Shown: positions 8,938-16,225 of the stretch, piece after piece | How the letters are laid out: each line of letters starts with the position of its first letter | How positions within the stretch are numbered: the stretch's first letter is position 1 | DNA from: Bacillota bacterium | GTDB taxonomy: Bacteria; Bacillota_E; JAJZYS01; JAJYTV01 | Direction of reading: 5' to 3' | Length of the DNA: 25,960 nucleotides | Assembly (NCBI GenBank): GCA_021845645.1 | Contig: JAJZVM010000052.1 | Span: 1-25,960, forward strand | Translations under genes and position numbers: made by a program | Notes under the pieces: generated by a model | What the model saw: only the letters and a program-made list of their open reading frames with translations | What the model was told of the DNA's origin: nothing | The model's database searches: none

Positions 8938-9426
8938 TTGGTAGTGCTGGGTATCGACCCCGGTATCGAGACTTGCGGCTACGGAGTGATCCGTGGCCTT
9001 GGTCAGCGTGCGGAGGCCCTCGCGTTCGGCGTCGTCGTCACGCAGCGTGACGAACCGACAGCGGAGCGCCTGAAACGCATCCACGAGGCGCTCACGGATA
9101 TCATGCGGCAGTTCGAACCCGACCGCGTGGCCGTCGAGCGCCTGTATTTCAACCGCAACGTCGGCTCGGCCATCGCGGTGGGGCAGGCGCGCGGCGTCGG
9201 CCTCCTGGCGGCGGCCCAGTGCGGTCTGCCGGTGCGCGAGTACACGCCGCCCGAGGTCAAGCAGGCGGTGTCGGGCTATGGCGGCGCGGAGAAGCAGCAG
9301 GTCATGCGCATGGTGCGCACGATTCTCTCGCTCGGTCCCGAGCCGATGCGCGACGACGCGGCCGACGCCCTCGCCATCGCGCTGTGCGGGCTGTTCCGCG
9401 CCGCCTGGGAGGAGAAGGCGCAGTGA
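8938..9426 (+). CDS. ruvC: Holliday junction endonuclease RuvC
   Basis: Resolves four-way DNA junctions together with RuvAB. The protein is 162 residues from TTG 8938, following GGGGGAGG. All four acidic catalytic residues of the RNase H-like fold are visible: D7 in LGIDPG, E67 in VAVERLYF, and D140 and D143 in DDAADALAIA. FNRNVGSAIAVGQARG is the conserved DNA-binding segment. The stop codon overlaps the ruvA start (GTGA). Bacilli generally use RecU in place of RuvC, so this gene speaks for a different Bacillota class. Confidence 0.96.
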   Translation: MVVLGIDPGIETCGYGVIRGLGQRAEALAFGVVVTQRDEPTAERLKRIHEALTDIMRQFEPDRVAVERLYFNRNVGSAIAVGQARGVGLLAAAQCGLPVREYTPPEVKQAVSGYGGAEKQQVMRMVRTILSLGPEPMRDDAADALAIALCGLFRAAWEEKAQ

Positions 9427-10004
9427 TCGCCGGTCTGCGCGGCGCGATCCTGCGCAGCGACGAGGAGTCGCTCGTGCTCGATGTGCACGGCGTCGCCTAC
9501 CAGGTGCGCTGCACGCCGCAGACGCGGCAGAAGCTGCAATCCCAGGCACAGGGTGGACAGGTCGAGGTCGTGACGCGCATGATCGTACGCGAGGACGAGG
9601 TCGCCCTCTACGGCTTCGCCTCCGCCGAGGAGGAGAAGCTCTTCGGCTGGCTCCTCACGGTCACCGGCGTCGGGCCGAAGGTGGCCCTCGCCCTGCTCGG
9701 CCGCTTCCCGGCGCAGGAGCTCGCGCTCGCCATCGCGAGCGGCGACACGGGGCGCCTGAGCCAGGCGGCAGGCGTCGGCAAGAAGCTCGCCGGGCGGATC
9801 GCTCTGGAGCTGCGCGATCGCCTGCAGCCACAGGCGGCGGCAGGCGAGGATTCCCTCGGCCAGCAGGGCGACGAGGCGATGCTGGCCCTGCTCGCGCTTG
9901 GCTTGCCCGAACGCTCCGCGCAGACGATGCTCGAAGGCACCGAAGGCACGGTGGAGGAGCGGGTGCGCCTGGCGCTGCAGAAGATCGGCGGACGCCAGAA
10001 GTAA
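9423..10004 (+). CDS. ruvA: Holliday junction branch-migration protein RuvA
   Basis: Tetrameric junction-binding subunit that loads the RuvB motor. The protein has 193 residues from GTG 9423, which overlaps the ruvC stop; GGAGGAG ends about 8 nt upstream. It begins MIAGLRGAIL, the usual OB-fold start. Two helix-hairpin-helix motifs (VTGVGPKVALALL and AAGVGKKLAGRIALEL) bind the DNA backbone, and the C-terminal domain (DEAMLALLALGLPE to the end) is the RuvB-binding three-helix module. Confidence 0.96.
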   Translation: MIAGLRGAILRSDEESLVLDVHGVAYQVRCTPQTRQKLQSQAQGGQVEVVTRMIVREDEVALYGFASAEEEKLFGWLLTVTGVGPKVALALLGRFPAQELALAIASGDTGRLSQAAGVGKKLAGRIALELRDRLQPQAAAGEDSLGQQGDEAMLALLALGLPERSAQTMLEGTEGTVEERVRLALQKIGGRQK

Positions 10005-10016
10005 GGGGGGGCCGGC

Positions 10017-11033
10017 GTGGAGGACCGCATCGTCACGGGGCTGGTGCGCGACGACGACGAGGTGCGCGCCGACATGGGCCTGCGGCCCCAGACACTGGCG
10101 GAGTGCATCGGCCAGGACCGCGTCCGCGAGCAGCTGCGCATTTTCATCGAGGCGGCGCGCGGTCGGGGCGAGAGCCTCGACCACGTGCTGCTGTCAGGTC
10201 CGCCGGGGCTCGGCAAGACGACGCTCGCGCACGTCATCGCCCACGAGATGGGCAGCCAGATCCGGATCACGAGCGGTCCCGCCATCGAGCGGCCGGGCGA
10301 TCTCGCGGCCATCCTGACCTCGCTCGACCAGGGCGACGTCCTGTTCATCGACGAGGTGCACCGCCTCTCCCGCCAGGTGGAGGAGATCCTCTACCCCGCC
10401 ATGGAGGATGGCGCCCTCGACATCATCATCGGCAAGGGTCCCGGTGCGCGCAGCCTGCGCATCGACCTGCCCCGCTTCACGCTGATCGGCGCCACGACGC
10501 GCAGCGGGCTCGTCTCGACCCCGATGCGGGACCGGTTCGGCGTGCAGTGCCATCTCGAGTTCTACTCCGTCGACGAACTCTCGGACGTGGTGCGGCGCGC
10601 GAGCCGCATCCTCGGCGTCACGGTCGAGCCCGGCGGCGTCCGGGAGATCGCCCTGCGCGCCCGTGGCACGCCGCGCATCGCGAACCGTCTCCTGCGCCGC
10701 CTGCGGGACTTCGCGCAGGTGCGCGGCCAGGGCGTTGTGACGGAGCCCGTCGCCAAGGCGGGCATGGACCTCCTGGAGGTCGACGAGCGCGGCCTCGACC
10801 GGCTGGACCGCGGCCTTCTGCGCCTCTTGGCGGAGAGCTACGCGGGTGGGCCGGCAGGCGTAGAGACGTTGGCGGCGGCCCTTGGGCAGGAGACGGACAC
10901 GCTCGAGGATGTCGTGGAGCCCTACCTCATCCAGATCGGCCTGCTCGAGCGCACGCCGCGCGGCCGCCAACTCACGGCCGCCGGGCGGCGCATGCTCGGC
11001 CTCGCGCCGTCGCAGCAGAAGGGGCTCTTCTGA
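10017..11033 (+). CDS. ruvB: Holliday junction DNA helicase RuvB
   Basis: Hexameric AAA+ motor for branch migration. 338 residues from GTG 10017 after AAGGGGGG. Visible motifs: [14 protein letters not shown] at the N terminus, Walker [10 protein letters not shown] (61-69), Walker [10 protein letters not shown] (DEVH 112-115), sensor 1 and box [18 protein letters not shown], arginine finger in the same stretch, sensor 2 [15 protein letters not shown], and a C-terminal winged helix that includes [19 protein letters not shown]. It completes an intact ruvCAB operon. Confidence 0.97.
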   Translation: MEDRIVTGLVRDDDEVRADMGLRPQTLAECIGQDRVREQLRIFIEAARGRGESLDHVLLSGPPGLGKTTLAHVIAHEMGSQIRITSGPAIERPGDLAAILTSLDQGDVLFIDEVHRLSRQVEEILYPAMEDGALDIIIGKGPGARSLRIDLPRFTLIGATTRSGLVSTPMRDRFGVQCHLEFYSVDELSDVVRRASRILGVTVEPGGVREIALRARGTPRIANRLLRRLRDFAQVRGQGVVTEPVAKAGMDLLEVDERGLDRLDRGLLRLLAESYAGGPAGVETLAAALGQETDTLEDVVEPYLIQIGLLERTPRGRQLTAAGRRMLGLAPSQQKGLF

Positions 11034-11035
11034 CC

Positions 11036-11251
11036 ATGGCCCAAATCGGCAGGATCCTCATGGTTCTCGGCGGACTGCTTTTCCTCTTCGGGCTCCTGGT
11101 GCTGCTGATCGGCCGCATCGGTCCCTTCGGCCGCATGCCGGGCGATTTCTACCTGCAGAAGGGAAACTTCGCCCTGTATCTGCCGCTGGGCACGAGCCTG
11201 CTGCTGAGCCTGGCGCTCTCGCTCGTCGGCTACCTGTTCTTCCGGCGCTGA
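11036..11251 (+). CDS. DUF2905 small membrane protein
   Basis: A 71-residue protein starting two bases after the ruvB stop, with the AAGGGG ribosome-binding site inside the ruvB 3' end. Two hydrophobic helices (about residues 6-25 and 50-68) flank the conserved loop GRMPGDFYLQKGNFALYLPL. This matches the DUF2905 family, frequently encoded next to ruv genes in Bacillota and other phyla. Its function is not known. Confidence 0.85.
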   Translation: MAQIGRILMVLGGLLFLFGLLVLLIGRIGPFGRMPGDFYLQKGNFALYLPLGTSLLLSLALSLVGYLFFRR

Positions 11252-11255
11252 AGTC

Positions 11256-11285
11256 GACCCTCCCAATTCGCTCGGGACGCTCGAA
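11256..11285 (+). promoter_or_regulatory. Possible SigI-type promoter of sigI
   Basis: ACCCTC (11256-11261) and CGAA (11282-11285) resemble the ACCCCC and CGAA elements described for Bacillus sigma-I promoters; sigI operons are typically autoregulated. The 20-nt gap looks longer than expected, so this is only a candidate. Confidence 0.3.
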
Positions 11286-11315
11286 AGAATCTACCGAGGC
11301 GAGCGAGGTGTAAGC

Positions 11316-12047
11316 GTGAGTTTCCTGCCCGGCCCGCGACTGGGCGCCGCAGACGTGCGGCGGGCCCAGGCGGATCCCGCGGAGCGCGAGCGGCTGATCG
11401 AGCGCTTCACGCCGTTCATCCTCAAGGTGACGACGCGTGCGGTGGGGCACTACGTGCGCATGGGGCAGGACGACGAGGTGTCGGTCGCGCTGATCGCCTT
11501 CAACGAGGCGATCGACCGGTTCGACGCGGGCCGGGGCGGCAGTTTTCTCGCCCTGGCGGAGACGGTGATCCGCCGTCGCCTCGTGGATCACTACCGGCGC
11601 GAGCACGCGCACGCCGAGATTCCCATGAGTGCCTTCGCCGGTGACGACCCGGAGCGCGACGCTCCGTTTCCCGGCGAGGAGCAGGCGGCCATGGAGACCC
11701 ATTTCCAGGACGTCGCGCGCGAGGAGAGGCGGGAGGAGATCGAGCGCTACCGTCGGGAGCTCGGCGCCGTGGGTATCGACTTCAGGCAGATGCTGTCGCA
11801 CGCGCCGCGCCACCGCGACGCGCGGCAGGCGGCGATGGATGTGGCCAGACTCGTCGCCGGGACGCCGGAGTACGCGAGCTTCCTGCGCGAGCGCGGCACC
11901 CTGCCGCTCGGCCGCATCGACGCCGAGGTGGCCCTTTCTCGCAAGACTTTGGAGCGACATCGCCGCTACATCGTGGCCGTGGCGCTCGCCTTGATGGGTG
12001 ACTACCCGTACCTGCAGACCTATCTGCGCAGCGGAGGTGAGGCATGA
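11316..12047 (+). CDS. sigI: RNA polymerase sigma factor SigI
   Basis: Alternative sigma factor of the SigI family, known from heat/envelope stress in Bacillus and polysaccharide sensing in cellulolytic clostridia. The protein has 243 residues from GTG 11316. Region 2 reads ERLIERFTPFILKVTTRAVG then DDEVSVALIAFNEAIDRFD and GSFLALAETVIRRRLVDHYR, close to family consensus. The C-terminal part LPLGRIDAEVALSRKTLERHRRYIVAVALAL is the SigI-specific DNA-binding domain. The stop overlaps the next start (ATGA), coupling it to its anti-sigma factor RsgI. Confidence 0.92.
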   Translation: MSFLPGPRLGAADVRRAQADPAERERLIERFTPFILKVTTRAVGHYVRMGQDDEVSVALIAFNEAIDRFDAGRGGSFLALAETVIRRRLVDHYRREHAHAEIPMSAFAGDDPERDAPFPGEEQAAMETHFQDVAREERREEIERYRRELGAVGIDFRQMLSHAPRHRDARQAAMDVARLVAGTPEYASFLRERGTLPLGRIDAEVALSRKTLERHRRYIVAVALALMGDYPYLQTYLRSGGEA

Positions 12048-13381
12048 TGCGTGCGCTCGTGCTCGAGCGGCGCGGTCGGCACGCGATCGTGCTGTTGCCG
12101 GGCGGCGAGGTCCGGCGCGTGTCCGCCAAGGGGGCTGCCGCCGGCGACGAGATCCTCCTGCCGCAGGCGTCGGCGCCCTTCGTGCCGGTGCGACGCTACG
12201 CCTACGGCGCCGGCGCGCTCGCGCTGGCGCTCGCCGTGCTGCCGGCCCTGCTGCCTATGGCGCAGGCCAAGGTGGCGGCCTACGTCACCGTGGACATCAA
12301 CCCAAGCGTCGAGCTTGGGTTGTCGCCTGCAGGCACCGTCCTGACGAGCCGCCCCTTGGACAGCGACGGCCGTGCGGTGCTCGCGGCGACCAAGCTGCGC
12401 GGCGAATCCCTGAACGCCGCGCTCGGCGACCTGTTGCGCACGGCCGTCACGCACGGCTTCCTGCCAGCCGGGACGCCGGCCGCGGTGATCGTCGCGGGCT
12501 ATGGCGCCGGCAGCGGGAATCTGCCGATCGCCTTCCAGGGGCAGCTCAGGTCTGCCCGCAGCGCGGTGGCGGTGTTTCTGCAAAAGCATGGCATCCGTGG
12601 CGTCGTCTCGGCGATGATCGTGCCGCAGGTGCTGGTGCAGGCCGCAAGGCGCGCGCACATCTCCGCAGGCGTCTACGCCGTCTGGTCGGCGCTGCATCGG
12701 GCCGGCTCGAGCGTCGCGGTGAACCAGATGCGCGGGCGCCACCTGGCGGCCGCGATGGCGAAGGTGGCAGGCACTCCGCCCGGCAAGGCGGTGCTGCCGC
12801 TCCTGACCGGCAAGGCGGCCACGCACGCGAAGAGCGGTGCCGCGGCCGGACGCGGCCATGGCGACAGCCACGGGCTGGGCCGCAGCCTGTCCGGACCGCC
12901 CGGCGGCCCAGCCAAGGGCGGTGCGCACGCGTCGGTGCACGGCAAGGGTTCCGGGGTGCAGGTACAGGTCGTGACGCCGGGCGGAACGGTCCAGTTGCCT
13001 GTGGGCGGCGACAACCAGGAGGGCGGCGACGGGACGGCGCCGGCCACCACGCCTCTCGTTCTGTCGCCGGGCGAGGGCCATGGGCACGGGCACGGCAAGG
13101 GAAAGTCGGGCCAGGGCGAAGGGCGCGGCAGTCAGGGACAGGGTCTCGGCTCAGGAACCGGGCTCGTGGGCCCGGGAACGTCCGCGACGTCGCCGGGGGC
13201 GGGCTCAGGCAAGCCTGGCAAGGGCCTGGGGCGCGGACATGGACAAGGGAACGGCGACCGCGCAGGCGCCGGCGGTGACGGCCGCACCGGCGCGGCAACG
13301 GGCGCCAAGGACAGCGGGTCCGGCAGCCAGGGAGGCGACTCCGGCAGCCAGGGCAGCCAAGGCGACGGCGGCGGCGATTGA
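12044..13381 (+). CDS. rsgI: RsgI-family membrane anti-sigma factor
   Basis: Partner and inhibitor of SigI, 445 residues. Residues 1-50 are the cytoplasmic RsgI N-terminal domain (VLLPGGEVRRV is recognisable). Residues about 53-75 are the membrane helix. YVTVDINPSVELGL follows at 80-93; in studied RsgI proteins the chain breaks between the Asn and Pro of this motif, here N86-P87, as part of signalling. Residues about 94-240 are an external domain of unknown fold. From about 270 to the end the protein is Gly/Ser/His/Gln-rich low-complexity sequence with GHGHGHGKGKSG-like runs, instead of the carbohydrate-binding modules of clostridial homologues. It may interact with the wall or metal ions, but that is conjecture. 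Confidence 0.9.
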   Translation: MMRALVLERRGRHAIVLLPGGEVRRVSAKGAAAGDEILLPQASAPFVPVRRYAYGAGALALALAVLPALLPMAQAKVAAYVTVDINPSVELGLSPAGTVLTSRPLDSDGRAVLAATKLRGESLNAALGDLLRTAVTHGFLPAGTPAAVIVAGYGAGSGNLPIAFQGQLRSARSAVAVFLQKHGIRGVVSAMIVPQVLVQAARRAHISAGVYAVWSALHRAGSSVAVNQMRGRHLAAAMAKVAGTPPGKAVLPLLTGKAATHAKSGAAAGRGHGDSHGLGRSLSGPPGGPAKGGAHASVHGKGSGVQVQVVTPGGTVQLPVGGDNQEGGDGTAPATTPLVLSPGEGHGHGHGKGKSGQGEGRGSQGQGLGSGTGLVGPGTSATSPGAGSGKPGKGLGRGHGQGNGDRAGAGGDGRTGAATGAKDSGSGSQGGDSGSQGSQGDGGGD

Positions 13382-13454
13382 ACGCGATGCAGGTGGCCCC
13401 GTCGCGACTGTCGAATGGGCAAGCGTGGCATGCTTGGTCTGAGGAGGCAGTGCG

Positions 13455-13844
13455 TTGACGAGCCTCAATTCCCCGGTGATCACGATCCTTTGGTTTGTTG
13501 TGCTGATTGCGATCTTCTGGTTCCTTCTGCTGCGGCCCCAGCGTCAGGAACAGAAGAAGCGGGACGCGATGATCAAGAGCCTGCACCGCGGCGACCGCGT
13601 GGTGACGATGGGCGGCATGCACGGCACCATCGTCGACCTGAACGACGAGACCGCCATCCTGCGCATCGCGGACAAGGTGGACATCACCGTCTCGCGCACC
13701 TCCGTGGGCTCGGTGCTGGCCAGTCGCGACAAGCAGGTGGCCGGTCCCAGGGCCCGCCAGGACAAGGACGCCAAGGAGTCTGCTGCGGGTGTCGACGACC
13801 CTTCGGGGGTTGAGGACGCCCAGAGCGACGAGACGCAGCGGTAG
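13455..13844 (+). CDS. yajC: Preprotein translocase accessory subunit YajC
   Basis: Single-pass membrane protein of the SecDF-YajC complex. The protein has 129 residues from TTG 13455, with GAGGAGG 8 nt upstream. A membrane helix (about 9-27, ending LLLRPQRQEQKKR) is followed by the conserved LHRGDRVVTMGGMHGTIVDL and a short beta domain. The last ~35 residues are charged and variable. It is commonly located near ruvAB in Bacillota; secD and secF are not in the window. Confidence 0.94.
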   Translation: MTSLNSPVITILWFVVLIAIFWFLLLRPQRQEQKKRDAMIKSLHRGDRVVTMGGMHGTIVDLNDETAILRIADKVDITVSRTSVGSVLASRDKQVAGPRARQDKDAKESAAGVDDPSGVEDAQSDETQR

Positions 13845-13888
13845 CCGTCCTGATCAGGATTCGCTATCTGCTGTTTCGCCCGGGGAGT

Positions 13889-13919
13889 CAGCACGCTATA
13901 CTCGCATTGGTGCGTGCTG
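13889..13919 (+). promoter_or_regulatory. -10-like element inside an inverted repeat (mutase operon)
   Basis: TATACT (13897-13902; five of six matches to the -10 consensus) lies inside a perfect 8-bp inverted repeat, CAGCACGC (13889-13896) and GCGTGCTG (13912-13919), whose arms are 15 nt apart. The -35 region is poor (TTTCGC at the expected distance), as is common for activated or repressed promoters. The layout suits a repressor or activator site controlling the methylmalonyl-CoA genes. Confidence 0.4.
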
Positions 13920-14130
13920 CCCTCGGGCGTTGCCATGTCGCCCGCCTGGGCGGAGAGAGCGGCTCGCCCGCGTGGTTTCATTCTGCGCTGCGCCGAACCT
14001 CTGCTGGCATGAAGCCCAGGTCCGTGCGAAACTGGTAGCATCCGGACCGCACCGGGCTGCGCCAGGCCGGACGCAGGGGCCTCAAAGTCCGGCGGGCCCG
14101 CGTGTCACGGCTCCACCGGCCGGGAAAAAG
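13920..14130 (+). promoter_or_regulatory. Helix-rich 5' leader of the methylmalonyl-CoA operon
   Basis: No gene is seen between 13845 and 14141. Downstream of the putative promoter several helices can form in tandem: CGGGCG/CGCCCG (13924-13929 with 13939-13944), GGGCG/CGCCC (13948-13952 with 13965-13969), a two-part stem AGCCC plus GGTCCG (14013-14024) with CGGACC and GGGCT (14043-14058), and GCCGGAC/GTCCGGC (14066-14072 with 14087-14093). This may be a structured regulatory leader. I find no B12 box, and high GC content favours chance pairing. Confidence 0.35.
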
Positions 14131-14141
14131 GGGCGTTGTCC

Positions 14142-15791
14142 TTGGGCGCTGAGAGAAGGCATGACCGCTCCACCTGGCAGCAGGAAACCCTGACGCCATG
14201 GCTGCGGCGCTCACCCGAGCGCGAGGCGGAGTTCACGACGCTTTCCGGCATCGACCTGCCCGTGCTCGCCGACCAGAGCGACGTGGACAGTGCAGCGCTC
14301 GGCTATCCTGGCGAGTACCCCTATACGCGCGGGATCTTCCCGACGATGTACCGCGGGCGGCTCTGGACGATGCGGCAGTACGCCGGGTTCGGCTCCGCCG
14401 AGGAGACGAACGGGCGCTTCCGCTTCCTGCTCGCGCAGGGTCAGACAGGCCTATCGGTGGCGTTCGACCTGCCGACGCAGATGGGTTACGACTCGGACCA
14501 CCCGATGGCCCGCGGCGAAGTGGGCAAGGTCGGCGTGGCGATCGACTCGGTGGAGGACATGCGGCGCCTGTTCGCAGGCATCCCGCTCGGCGAAGTGACG
14601 ACGTCGATGACGATCAACGCCCCGGCCGCGATCCTGCTCCTGATGTACGAGGCGGTGGGCCTCGGCCAGGGCGTTTCCGGCGACAGGCTGGGCGGCACCA
14701 TCCAGAACGACGTGCTCAAGGAGTACACGGCGCGCGGCACCTATATCCTGCCGCCAGCGGCCTCCCTGCGACTTGTCACCGACACGTTCCGCTACTGCAG
14801 CGAGCACCTGCCGCGCTTCCACACCATTTCCATCTCCGGCTACCACATTCGCGAGGCCGGCTCGACGGCGCCGCAGGAGGTGGCCTTCACGCTTGCGAAC
14901 GCCCTCGCCTACGTCGAGGCGGCGCAGGCGGCAGGGCTGGCCATCGACTCCTTCGCGCCGCGGCTCTCCTTCTTCTTCAATGCGCAGAGCGACCTCTTCG
15001 AGGAGGCCGCGAAGTTCCGCGCGGCGCGGCGCCTCTGGGCGAGGCTGATGGCCGCGCGCGGCGCCAAGGATCCGCGGTCGCTGCAACTCAGGTTCCATGC
15101 GCAGACGGCGGGGTCCGCCCTGACGGCGCAGCAGCCCGAGGTGAACCTGTCGCGGGTGACCTTGCAGGCGCTCGCGGCCGTGCTGGGCGGCGCCCAGTCC
15201 CTGCACACCAACGCCTACGACGAGGCGCTGGCGCTGCCGACGGAACATTCGGCCCTGCTCGCCCTGCGCAGCCAGCAGGTGATCGCCTGCGAGACCGGCG
15301 TCGCGGACGTGGTGGATCCGCTCGGCGGCAGCTACCACGTCGAGCGCCTGACGGACCTGATCGAGCAGGAGGCGCAGGCGCTGATCGACGAGATCGAGGC
15401 GATGGGCGGCGCGGTGGCCGCCATCGAAGGGGGCTTCATCCAGCGCAAGATCCAGGACGCGGCCTACCGCTACCAGCAGCAGGTCGAGCGGGGCGAGCGC
15501 AAGGTCGTCGGGGTGAACGCGTTCCAGGTCGAGGAGCGGGAACGCCCTTCCCTGCTGCGCGTGGGCGGCGACGTCGAGGCGCGGCAGCTCGAGCGGCTGC
15601 AAGAACTGCAGGCGGTGCGCGACGATGCTCCCGTCGCCCGCTCCCTCGACAGGCTCGAGGCCATGGCGCGGGGGCAGGGCAACCTGCTCGAAGCCCTGCG
15701 CGACGCTGTGGCTGCCCGGGCCACCCTGGGCGAGATGGTGGATCGGCTCGTCGCGGTCTACGGCCGTTACCGGCCCAAGCAGACCATATAG
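14142..15791 (+). CDS. Methylmalonyl-CoA mutase large (catalytic) subunit
   Basis: Catalyses the B12-dependent interconversion of methylmalonyl-CoA and succinyl-CoA. About 549 residues from TTG 14142, 8 nt after AAAAGGGG (TTG 14136 is also possible). The chain holds only the TIM-barrel domain; the B12-binding domain is absent, as in two-subunit mutases whose small subunit is separate. Substrate residues point to methylmalonyl-CoA rather than isobutyryl-CoA: Y70 in [17 protein letters not shown], and R198 in [13 protein letters not shown] where isobutyryl-CoA mutases have Gln. H235 in [10 protein letters not shown] is the catalytic histidine. [16 protein letters not shown] and [10 protein letters not shown] are further family signatures. 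The gene for the B12 subunit is not in the window. Confidence 0.93.
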   Translation: MGAERRHDRSTWQQETLTPWLRRSPEREAEFTTLSGIDLPVLADQSDVDSAALGYPGEYPYTRGIFPTMYRGRLWTMRQYAGFGSAEETNGRFRFLLAQGQTGLSVAFDLPTQMGYDSDHPMARGEVGKVGVAIDSVEDMRRLFAGIPLGEVTTSMTINAPAAILLLMYEAVGLGQGVSGDRLGGTIQNDVLKEYTARGTYILPPAASLRLVTDTFRYCSEHLPRFHTISISGYHIREAGSTAPQEVAFTLANALAYVEAAQAAGLAIDSFAPRLSFFFNAQSDLFEEAAKFRAARRLWARLMAARGAKDPRSLQLRFHAQTAGSALTAQQPEVNLSRVTLQALAAVLGGAQSLHTNAYDEALALPTEHSALLALRSQQVIACETGVADVVDPLGGSYHVERLTDLIEQEAQALIDEIEAMGGAVAAIEGGFIQRKIQDAAYRYQQQVERGERKVVGVNAFQVEERERPSLLRVGGDVEARQLERLQELQAVRDDAPVARSLDRLEAMARGQGNLLEALRDAVAARATLGEMVDRLVAVYGRYRPKQTI

Positions 15792-15808
15792 GGGAAGGGG
15801 GCTCCCGC

Positions 15809-16225
15809 GTGACGGCACAGGTGGATGGTCTGGCGCACATCGGTGTCGCTGTCAGCGACCTCGCGCAGGCCGAGGCGGCCCTGCTCGCCCTTGGCGGCAC
15901 GCTCGGCGGGCGCGAGATCGTCGCCGGCGAGGGTGTCGAGGTGTCGTTCGTCGTGTTCGGCAAGCTGAGGATCGAGCTCCTGAGGCCACTCGACCCAGAC
16001 GGCGAGGGCGGTGTCGCCGGCTTCCTGCGCAAGCGGGGACCAGGCGTGCATCACGTGGCCCTCGCGACAGGCGACATGGGCGGGCTCCTGGAGCGGCTCG
16101 GCGCCCTGAGGATCGCCCCGGTCGGCGGCGGGGCCCGCCCCGGCGCCGAGGGCAGCACGGTGGCCTTCCTGCACCCGCGCGACACCGGTGGCCTCCTGAT
16201 CGAGCTTTGCGAGGTGAAGGCATGA
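15809..16225 (+). CDS. mce: Methylmalonyl-CoA epimerase
   Basis: Interconverts the (2R) and (2S) forms of methylmalonyl-CoA, linking the carboxylase product to the mutase. The protein has 138 residues from GTG 15809 after GGGGAAGGGG. It is a vicinal-oxygen-chelate (glyoxalase-like) protein with two babaab modules; the likely metal ligands are H10 (GLAHIGVAV), E56, H82 (GVHHVAL) and E132 (LLIELCE). The C-terminal stop overlaps the next start (ATGA), so it is coupled to the carboxyltransferase. Confidence 0.93.
   Translation: MTAQVDGLAHIGVAVSDLAQAEAALLALGGTLGGREIVAGEGVEVSFVVFGKLRIELLRPLDPDGEGGVAGFLRKRGPGVHHVALATGDMGGLLERLGALRIAPVGGGARPGAEGSTVAFLHPRDTGGLLIELCEVKA

Noticed and set aside
12840..13380. 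Repetitive GC-rich DNA at the rsgI 3' end as a CRISPR or tandem repeat array
   Set aside because: It encodes low-complexity Gly/Ser/His sequence in frame; no regular repeat-spacer pattern.
13845..14141. Cobalamin, glycine, TPP or T-box riboswitch upstream of the mutase
   Set aside because: No B12 box, no T-box sequence and no TPP core; only scattered glycine-riboswitch-like words (GGAGAG, CGCCGAA). Kept only as an unclassified structured leader.
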